This document shows, piece after piece, positions 4,708 through 9,563 of a stretch of 9,563 bases of DNA. The position numbers and the translations under genes were made by a program. The stretch lies in NCBI GenBank assembly GCA_036514635.1, contig DATBWU010000270.1, positions 1 through 9,563 of the forward strand. The letters run 5' to 3'. Positions within the stretch are counted from its first letter, which is position 1; each line of letters starts with the position of its first letter. The stretch comes from DASSFZ01 sp036514635. GTDB lineage: Bacteria; Chloroflexota; Anaerolineae; Fen-1058. Under the pieces are notes generated by a model that saw only the letters and a list, made by a program, of their open reading frames with translations, searched no databases and was not told the DNA's origin.

Positions 4708-6117
4708 ATGGGCGGCAAGACACTCGTAACAAAATTCGGCGGGACATCGGTTGGGAGCGCGTCGGCTATCGCGCAGGTTGCTGAGATTGTACGGGCCATT
4801 CGCAAGGATTGGTCGCACGTGGTGGTCGTCGTCTCGGCGATGAGCGGCGTCACCGACATGCTGCTGGAAGCGGCCCACGTCGCGGCGCAGGGCAACCGCG
4901 AGCGCGCCGGGCAGATCGCCAACAAGTTGAAGCTGACACACTTGGAAGCTGCGCAAGGCTTGATCGACTCGGAAGCCGATCGGGCGGCGGCGCTGCATTC
5001 CGTCGATCATCGCCTGCACGAGCTGGACAGCCTGTGTGATGCGCTGGCCGTGCTGGGTGAAGCGTCGCCGCGCGCGCTCGACGCCGTCTCGTCGCTGGGC
5101 GAACGGATGAGCATCCACCTCGTCGCGGCCCGCCTGCGGCAGATTGGTGTTTCGGCGCAGGCCGTCCACGCGACCGAGGTGATCGTCACCGACGGCGTGT
5201 TTCAGTCCGCCGCGCCGCTTATGGAGCCGACGCGCCAGCGCGCACGGCAACGCTTGGGCAGCCTGTTCGCCGATGGCGCCGTGCCGGTGGTGACCGGCTT
5301 CATCGGCGCAACCGAGTCCGGGATCGTGACGACGCTTGGGCGCGGCGGCAGCGACTACAGCGCCGCGATTCTGGGCGCCGCGCTTGACGCGGACGAGGTG
5401 TGGATTTACACGGACGTGGACGGCGTGATGACCGCCGATCCGCGCGTGGCACCGGACGCGCGCAGCCTGGCGACGCTGTCTTATCACGAGATGTCCGAGC
5501 TGGCTTACTTCGGCGCGAAGGTGCTGCATCCCAAGACTATCGTTCCCATCATCGAGCGCGGGATTCCGTTGCGCATCAAGAACACGTTCAACCCGGAGCA
5601 TCCCGGCACGCTGATCGTCGCCGAGTCGAATGGGGTGGTGGGCGGCACGCTCCACGCCGTGACGGCGATCAAGCGCCAGAGCCTGGTCACGGTTGAAGGT
5701 CGCGGTATGCTGGGCGTGCCGGGCATCGCCGCGCGCGCGTTCGGCGCGGTGGCGCGCACCGGCACCAGCGTGCTGATGATCTCGCAAGCCTCGTCGGAGC
5801 AAAGCATTTGCTTCGTCGTGCCGCAGGCCACGGCCAACAGCGTCGTCAATGCGCTGCGCGCCGAGTTCGATCACGAGCTGGCGCGGCGCGACATCGAGAG
5901 CATCTGGGGCCTGCAAGACGTAGTGATCGTCACCGTCGTCGCCGCTGCCTTGCGCGACACGCCGGGCGTGGCCGGGCGCGTGTTCGGCGTATTGGGAGCG
6001 GCGGGCATCAACATCATCGCCATCGCTCAAGGCTCGTCCGAGCATAGCGTCAGTCTGGTCGTAGACGCGAAGGACGCCGATGAAGCGGTGAGAAGAATCC
6101 ACACACTGATTGAGTGA
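4708..6117 (+). CDS. lysC: Aspartokinase with two C-terminal ACT domains
   Basis: A 469-residue cytosolic enzyme phosphorylating L-aspartate with ATP, the entry step to Lys, Thr and Met. KFGGTSVG (9-16) is the N-terminal kinase signature, SLGERMS (129-135) and GRGGSDYSAA (211-220) line the substrate and nucleotide sites, and YTDVDGVMTADPR (234-246) and SYHEMSELAYFGAKVLHPKT (258-277) complete the catalytic domain. Two ACT repeats follow, about 325-385 (VTVEGRGMLGVPGIAARAF) and 403-469 (VTVVAAALRDTPGVAGRVF), the usual site of feedback inhibition by Lys and/or Thr. The length matches the monofunctional LysC/AK III class, not the alpha/beta Bacillus-type, and no homoserine dehydrogenase is fused. 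The start at 4708 has GGAG 5 nt upstream; a GTG 66 nt earlier would add repeat-encoded residues. It is followed 114 bp later by asd. Which amino acid inhibits it cannot be read from sequence alone. Confidence 0.96.
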   Translation: MGGKTLVTKFGGTSVGSASAIAQVAEIVRAIRKDWSHVVVVVSAMSGVTDMLLEAAHVAAQGNRERAGQIANKLKLTHLEAAQGLIDSEADRAAALHSVDHRLHELDSLCDALAVLGEASPRALDAVSSLGERMSIHLVAARLRQIGVSAQAVHATEVIVTDGVFQSAAPLMEPTRQRARQRLGSLFADGAVPVVTGFIGATESGIVTTLGRGGSDYSAAILGAALDADEVWIYTDVDGVMTADPRVAPDARSLATLSYHEMSELAYFGAKVLHPKTIVPIIERGIPLRIKNTFNPEHPGTLIVAESNGVVGGTLHAVTAIKRQSLVTVEGRGMLGVPGIAARAFGAVARTGTSVLMISQASSEQSICFVVPQATANSVVNALRAEFDHELARRDIESIWGLQDVVIVTVVAAALRDTPGVAGRVFGVLGAAGINIIAIAQGSSEHSVSLVVDAKDADEAVRRIHTLIE

Positions 6118-6120
6118 TTC

Positions 6121-6216
6121 TTGATTGTGGATTGTGGATTGAGGATTGCTGATTGTTGATTGTTGATTGTTGATCGACAACTGCAATCAGCAATCAGAAA
6201 TCAACACTCATCAATT
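6121..6216. repeat. Family A periodic palindromic repeat between lysC and asd
   Basis: Eight or so GATTGT(G/T)GATTG-type units read rightward. After a short centre (6176-6183), they are followed by their complement. GATTGCTGATTG (6144-6155) pairs perfectly with CAATCAGCAATC (6184-6195). It fills nearly the whole gap, and the asd ribosome binding site lies just outside it. Confidence 0.85.
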
Positions 6217-6231
6217 CAGGTGAAGGACCAT

Positions 6232-7332
6232 ATGAAACACATTCCCGTCATCGTCCTCGGCGCGACCGGTGCGGTCGGCCAACGCTTTGTGCAACTGCTC
6301 GAGAATCATCCGTGGTTCGAGGTCGTCGGGTTGACCGGATCGGATCGATCCATCGGCCAGCGTTACACCGACGCCTGCCGCTGGGTGTTGTCCGGGCCGA
6401 TGCCCGATTATGCCCGCGACATCGTCGTCACGCCCACTGAACCCGGCGTCGAAGCGGCGCTCGCTTTCTCCGCGCTGCCCGCTGATACCGCGCGCCAGGT
6501 CGAGCCACTGTTCGCCGCCGCCGGATATGGCGTGTGCTCGAACGCTTCGGCCTTCCGCATGGAGCCGGATGTGCCCCTGCTGATTCCCGAAGTCAACCCG
6601 GATCACATTCGCCTGATCGAGACGCAGCGCGTGCGGCGCGGCTGGCAGGGCTTCATCGCAACGAATCCGAACTGCACGGCGACCGGGCTGGTGATGGCGC
6701 TCAAGCCGTTGCACGATACGTTCGGCGTGAAGCGTGTCCTGGCGGTGAGCCTGCAAGCCATATCGGGCGCAGGCTACCCCGGCGTCGCTTCGCTCGACAT
6801 CGTCGATAACGTCATCCCCTATATCGGCGGCGAAGAGGACAAAGTCGAGACCGAGCCGCTCAAGTTGCTCGGCCAGTTGAACGGCGACGGCGTGCGCTTT
6901 GCCGAGTTCGCGATCAGCGCACACACGAATCGCGTGGCCGTCATCGATGGGCATATCGTGTGCGCGTCGGTCGAACTGGAAACGAATCCGGGCGTCGAGG
7001 ATGTCGAGCGCGCACTGGCCGACTTCCGCACGCCCGATCCGGTCGCCGGTCTGCCCAGCACACCGGAACGACCGATCGTCGTGCGCCGGGAGCCGGATCG
7101 GCCGCAGCCGCGCCGCGATCGCGACGAAGGGCACGGGATGACGGCGGTCGTGGGCCGGGTGCGGCCCTGCTCGCTGTTGGGCATCAAGTTCGTCGTGCTC
7201 AGCCACAACACCATTCGCGGCGCGGCGGGTGGATCGCTCTTGAACGCGGAATTGCTCGCCGCACAGGGTTACTTGAACAGCGTGCGTGTCGAACTGATTC
7301 GGTCAACCGTGACCGTAGAGTATTGCGCTTGA
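6232..7332 (+). CDS. asd: Aspartate-semialdehyde dehydrogenase, archaeal/fungal type
   Basis: A 366-residue NADPH-dependent enzyme that reduces aspartyl phosphate to aspartate semialdehyde, the branch point for Lys and for homoserine-derived Met and Thr. The N-terminal nucleotide loop is VLGATGAVGQRFVQLL (8-23). The catalytic Cys lies in ATNPNCTATGL (Cys148), and the active-site His lies in SAHTNRVAVIDGH (His231). SNASAFRMEPDVPLLIPEVN (103-122), ISGAGYPGVASLDI (177-190) and GGEEDKVETEPLKLLG (199-214) are characteristic of the archaeal/yeast branch, not the E. coli branch. The start at 6232 has AGGTGAAGGA about 4 nt upstream. An in-frame ATG at 6160 would lie inside the repeat and is rejected. 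It is the last gene of the met/asp cluster; a family B repeat follows 28 bp after the stop. Confidence 0.95.
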   Translation: MKHIPVIVLGATGAVGQRFVQLLENHPWFEVVGLTGSDRSIGQRYTDACRWVLSGPMPDYARDIVVTPTEPGVEAALAFSALPADTARQVEPLFAAAGYGVCSNASAFRMEPDVPLLIPEVNPDHIRLIETQRVRRGWQGFIATNPNCTATGLVMALKPLHDTFGVKRVLAVSLQAISGAGYPGVASLDIVDNVIPYIGGEEDKVETEPLKLLGQLNGDGVRFAEFAISAHTNRVAVIDGHIVCASVELETNPGVEDVERALADFRTPDPVAGLPSTPERPIVVRREPDRPQPRRDRDEGHGMTAVVGRVRPCSLLGIKFVVLSHNTIRGAAGGSLLNAELLAAQGYLNSVRVELIRSTVTVEYCA

Positions 7333-7360
7333 AAAACTATCACGACCGCGAAGATTTTTG

Positions 7361-7412
7361 GGACGCGGATGAACGCGGATCACACGGATTTTATCTGCGT
7401 TCATCCGCGTCC
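7361..7412. repeat. Family B inverted repeat downstream of asd
   Basis: GGACGCGGATGAACGCGGAT (7361-7380) is matched in inverse by ATCTGCGTTCATCCGCGTCC (7393-7412) with a single mismatch, around a 12-nt centre. It is the best-preserved of the two family B copies and could fold as a strong RNA hairpin at the end of the cluster, but no U-tract follows. The remainder of 7413-7516 shows nothing I can support. Confidence 0.85.
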
Positions 7413-7516
7413 AATAATGCGGTTGCGGTCGGGGACCGCGCTATGAGAGCCTGACTGAAACGGTCGAAATGGTAACTACAGGGTGAGTTCTTAGATGGCC
7501 TCTGAATTCAGGCGAC

Positions 7517-7556
7517 TGTGGTATTATTGTGCGGGTCGCGGTCTGACGATACCACA
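7517..7556. promoter_or_regulatory. Inverted repeat overlapping the pucR-family gene promoter region
   Basis: TGTGGTAT (7517-7524) and ATACCACA (7549-7556) form a perfect 8-bp inverted repeat whose arms start 32 bp apart, about three helical turns. The left arm overlaps a TATTAT box (7522-7527), and the right arm ends 2 nt before the start codon. It could be an operator for the regulator itself or an mRNA hairpin over the start. No convincing -35 box or Shine-Dalgarno is visible. Confidence 0.45.
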
Positions 7557-7558
7557 CA

Positions 7559-9181
7559 ATGAGGCCATCATCTTCTCCCGTATCCCTGGTTGAAATCATT
7601 CGCCTCGCCTTGCCGGTCGGGACTGAGTTCATCGGCGAGGCCGATCATCGTTCCCGTGTCGTGAAGTGGGCCGTCGTTGCCAGCACACCCTTGCCCACCG
7701 TTCTCGACTACGAACCTGGCGACCTGGTGCTGCTGGCTACGGCCACCAGCGATGCGCTGCTGGTGGCTGCGATTCCATCGCTGAGCGAATTGGGAATCGC
7801 CGCGATCGGCTTCATCGGGCCGGCGAGTGACGCGACGATCGCGGCAGCCCGATCGGCTAACGTGCCGCTGATCGTTTTACCGCTTAATAGCAATCTCCGC
7901 CGGGCGCACCAGTCCACCCTCACCCTCATCACCAATCGACAAGCACAAACGGGCCTGCGCGCCGCGCAGGTACGCCAGCAGCTCGGCCAGATGGTCGTCG
8001 AAGAAGCCGGGCTGGAAGCGATCATCCGCGCGATGGCGCAGCTCACCGGTAAAGGCGTCGTCGTGCAGGACAAGCGGCTGATCCCGCTGGCTTCGTGGGC
8101 GCATCCGGCGCTCGGCTCGGTGTGGGCCGATGTCTTGCGCACGCTGGGCAATCTTGAGCACCTGCCCGCCGGCTGGAGCGATCGGCGGACGGCGGCGAAT
8201 CACAACCGCATCGAGCATCAAGCCTTGCCCGGTGGGCTGTCACGCCTGATCATGCCCATCGTCGTCAAGGGTGTCGCGCGCGGTTATCTCTCGTTCATCA
8301 GCGTGGGCGAAGAACTGGACGCGCTCGATGCGCTGGCCGCCGAACAAGGCGCCGAAGCGTGCGCGCTGGAAATGGCGAAAGCCAAGGCCGTCAGCGAAGT
8401 GACTAAGCGCCTGCGCGGTGAATTTCTGGATGCCATGTTGGCCGGCCGCGTGTCGCCCAAAGAGATCACACAGTGGGCCGGGCAGTTGGGCCACAACGTC
8501 GCCGCGCCGCACGCGGCGATTGTGCTGGCCTGGGACGGCGACACGCACCCGTCGCTGCGCCGGCTGGAGACGGTGCTCAACGGCGAGATCGGCCTGAGCC
8601 GGGCGGCGGCGCTGGTCCGGGTAGAAGCCGATCGGGTGGGCGCATTCGTCGCCGTCGAGACGATCGGATCGCCCAAACCCGCACGCGACCTCGCCGAAGC
8701 GGTGTACGCGCGGGCCATGGGCGAGTATCCTCACGCGATCCTGCGCTGCGGCGTGGGCCGGCCGGCAGGTGGAATTCTGGAATGGCGCACCTCTTATCAA
8801 GAGGCCGGGCAGGCGCTGGACATCGCCCGCCAGCTCGACGAGCGCCGGCCGATGTACTTCGGCGACCTGAGCGTGTATCGCCTGCTGTTCAAGATGTCCG
8901 AGCATCCTGACCTGATCTCGTTTTGCCGGCAGACACTCGGCACGCTGATCGAGTACGACCGCAAGCAGAACAGTAACCTGATCGAGACACTGGAAGCATT
9001 TTTCGCGCACAACGGCAACTTAAGCCAGACCGCCGAGACACTGTTCATCCACCGTAACACTCTCCAATATCGCATGGAGCGCATCGCCGAGCTTGCCGGC
9101 ATCGACCTGGACAATCCGGAAACGCGCCTGGCGCTCCAACTCGCGCTCAAAGCCTACCGGCTGATCGAATCGAAGAAATAA
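7559..9181 (+). CDS. PucR-family transcriptional regulator
   Basis: A 540-residue cytosolic DNA-binding regulator. Residues 8 to about 125 match the N-terminal PucR/purine-catabolism regulatory domain (VSLVEIIRLALPVGTEFIG, then EPGDLVLLATAT). A middle sensor-like region follows (about 140-275), ending with the typical helix AEACALEMAKAKAVSEVTKRLRGEFLDAMLAG (265-296). A degenerate GGDEF-like domain spans about 300-445. The C-terminal PucR helix-turn-helix covers about 473-535, with LIETLEAFFAHNGNLSQTAETLFIHRNTLQYRMERI. Members respond to diverse small molecules and regulate purine, amino acid or other catabolic genes, so the target cannot be named. No catabolic partner gene is adjacent here. 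The start at 7559 fits the family N terminus but has no Shine-Dalgarno. Regulation of the neighbouring amino-acid genes is possible but unsupported. Confidence 0.9.
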   Translation: MRPSSSPVSLVEIIRLALPVGTEFIGEADHRSRVVKWAVVASTPLPTVLDYEPGDLVLLATATSDALLVAAIPSLSELGIAAIGFIGPASDATIAAARSANVPLIVLPLNSNLRRAHQSTLTLITNRQAQTGLRAAQVRQQLGQMVVEEAGLEAIIRAMAQLTGKGVVVQDKRLIPLASWAHPALGSVWADVLRTLGNLEHLPAGWSDRRTAANHNRIEHQALPGGLSRLIMPIVVKGVARGYLSFISVGEELDALDALAAEQGAEACALEMAKAKAVSEVTKRLRGEFLDAMLAGRVSPKEITQWAGQLGHNVAAPHAAIVLAWDGDTHPSLRRLETVLNGEIGLSRAAALVRVEADRVGAFVAVETIGSPKPARDLAEAVYARAMGEYPHAILRCGVGRPAGGILEWRTSYQEAGQALDIARQLDERRPMYFGDLSVYRLLFKMSEHPDLISFCRQTLGTLIEYDRKQNSNLIETLEAFFAHNGNLSQTAETLFIHRNTLQYRMERIAELAGIDLDNPETRLALQLALKAYRLIESKK

Positions 9182-9272
9182 CCTCATCTCCGTGTCGAAG
9201 GGGCAAGGGGGTTGAGGAGTGGTTGTGCACCCTGCCCTAACCTGCTTCGCGCGCTTTCTCACAACTTGCCCG

Positions 9273-9301
9273 TAGACCGGCCTGCGTGTCCTGCATATAA
9301 T
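9273..9301 (+). promoter_or_regulatory. Promoter of the small membrane protein gene
   Basis: A perfect TATAAT (9296-9301) is preceded at 17 bp by TAGACC (9273-9278), which matches four of the six -35 positions. Transcription would begin near 9308, about 3 nt before the ATG at 9311, which predicts a leaderless mRNA. The rest of 9182-9272 shows nothing I can support. Confidence 0.6.
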
Positions 9302-9310
9302 CCATCCAAT

Positions 9311-9415
9311 ATGGACACGCTTGGACTGGCGTTTGCCAGCTTAATCCTGGTGGTTATTGTGCTCCTGGGCATTTTGCTCAAGGAGCATCACGGGTTGGGC
9401 TGGCGAAGCGAGTGA
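9311..9415 (+). CDS. Small single-pass membrane protein, unknown function
   Basis: A 34-residue protein: MDTLG, then a hydrophobic stretch LAFASLILVVIVLLGILL (residues 5-22, one transmembrane helix), then a short polar tail KEHHGLGWRSE. No Shine-Dalgarno is present, but a TATAAT box lies 9 nt before the ATG, so the gene is plausibly translated from a leaderless mRNA. A strong hairpin follows 36 nt after the stop. I do not recognise a family. Very small one-helix proteins often bind larger membrane complexes, but nothing here identifies a partner. The promoter, hydrophobic pattern and downstream hairpin make it a real gene candidate and not a chance ORF. Confidence 0.55.
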   Translation: MDTLGLAFASLILVVIVLLGILLKEHHGLGWRSE

Positions 9416-9451
9416 GCAGAAACCTAAGCAAGAATACGAAACGAGTCACAG

Positions 9452-9481
9452 AACGAGCCGCCCAACCCAGGACGGCTCGTT
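9452..9481 (+). terminator. Hairpin downstream of the small ORF, possible terminator
   Basis: AACGAGCCG (9452-9460) pairs perfectly with CGGCTCGTT (9473-9481) around a 12-nt loop. Only TTTCGATGTCT follows, a poor U-tract, so termination strength is uncertain. The 3' arm can instead pair with CGAAACGAG (9437-9445). Confidence 0.5.
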
Positions 9482-9528
9482 TCGATGTCTGCACCTAACC
9501 CGGACGAGCCGGAGCCAACAAGGGAATT

Positions 9529-9563
9529 AACCGCCGAGAACGCAGAGAACGCTGAGCATCCCC
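9529..9563. repeat. Start of a fifth repeat family (cut by window edge)
   Basis: The segment AACCGCCGAGAACGCAGAGA followed by ACGCTGAG has the internal GAACGCAGA periodicity of short intergenic repeats, and its inverse arm would lie beyond the window. No gene is seen in 9482-9563. Confidence 0.35.

Noticed and set aside
4474..6186. Long open frame of about 570 codons on the minus strand antisense to lysC
   Set aside because: It is the high-GC mirror of the aspartokinase gene, with a composition dominated by Arg, His, Ala and Asp and no recognisable domain. The plus strand carries all catalytic motifs.
6121..6216. CRISPR-like regular repeats
   Set aside because: The GATTGTTGATTG units are only about 7-12 nt with no unique spacers and invert at the centre. 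This is a palindromic element, not a CRISPR array.
6211..7206. Minus-strand open frame of about 330 codons antisense to asd
   Set aside because: Same mirror effect of GC-rich codon use; no motif, no ribosome binding site, and the plus-strand gene is complete.

Overview
The window is a GC-rich bacterial chromosomal segment with two amino-acid biosynthesis gene clusters transcribed away from each other, followed by a regulator gene and a very small membrane-protein gene. The source is probably Chloroflexota. I infer this from a SAM-I riboswitch next to trp-style attenuation, and from the many short periodic palindromic repeats of the kinds common in that phylum. No 16S or marker gene is present, so this is only moderately supported.

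Minus strand (about 2744 down to 1) is an aromatic amino acid operon. In transcription order it holds a sigma70-like promoter, a short leader peptide rich in Phe, Tyr and Trp (2704-2627), an 11-bp perfect terminator hairpin with a U-tract (2599-2563), aroH (chorismate mutase), aroF (DAHP synthase with an N-terminal regulatory domain), tyrA (prephenate/arogenate dehydrogenase), and the first codons of aroA (EPSP synthase), which runs off the left edge. The genes cover entry into the shikimate pathway, EPSP synthesis, the branch to prephenate and the step to Tyr. The leader arrangement predicts ribosome-mediated transcription attenuation that reads all three aromatic amino acids.

Plus strand (about 2945 to 7332) is a Met/Asp-family cluster. 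It holds a sigma70 promoter, a SAM-I riboswitch whose P3 arm is enlarged by a repeat, a GC-rich expression platform that can sequester the ribosome binding site, a cystathionine gamma-synthase-like PLP enzyme, aspartokinase (two ACT domains), and an archaeal/fungal-type aspartate-semialdehyde dehydrogenase. The last two make aspartate semialdehyde. The first joins Cys to an activated homoserine to make cystathionine on the way to Met.

Right part: a PucR-type transcriptional regulator (7559-9181) follows a 226-bp gap, with an inverted repeat overlapping its likely promoter. A 34-residue single-helix membrane protein (9311-9415) then follows, with a TATAAT box so close that its mRNA is probably leaderless.

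The most striking sequence-level features are the undisguised aromatic leader peptide, and the invasion of the region by at least four families of short periodic palindromes. These sit in most intergenic gaps, inside the riboswitch P3 arm, and in frame inside tyrA.
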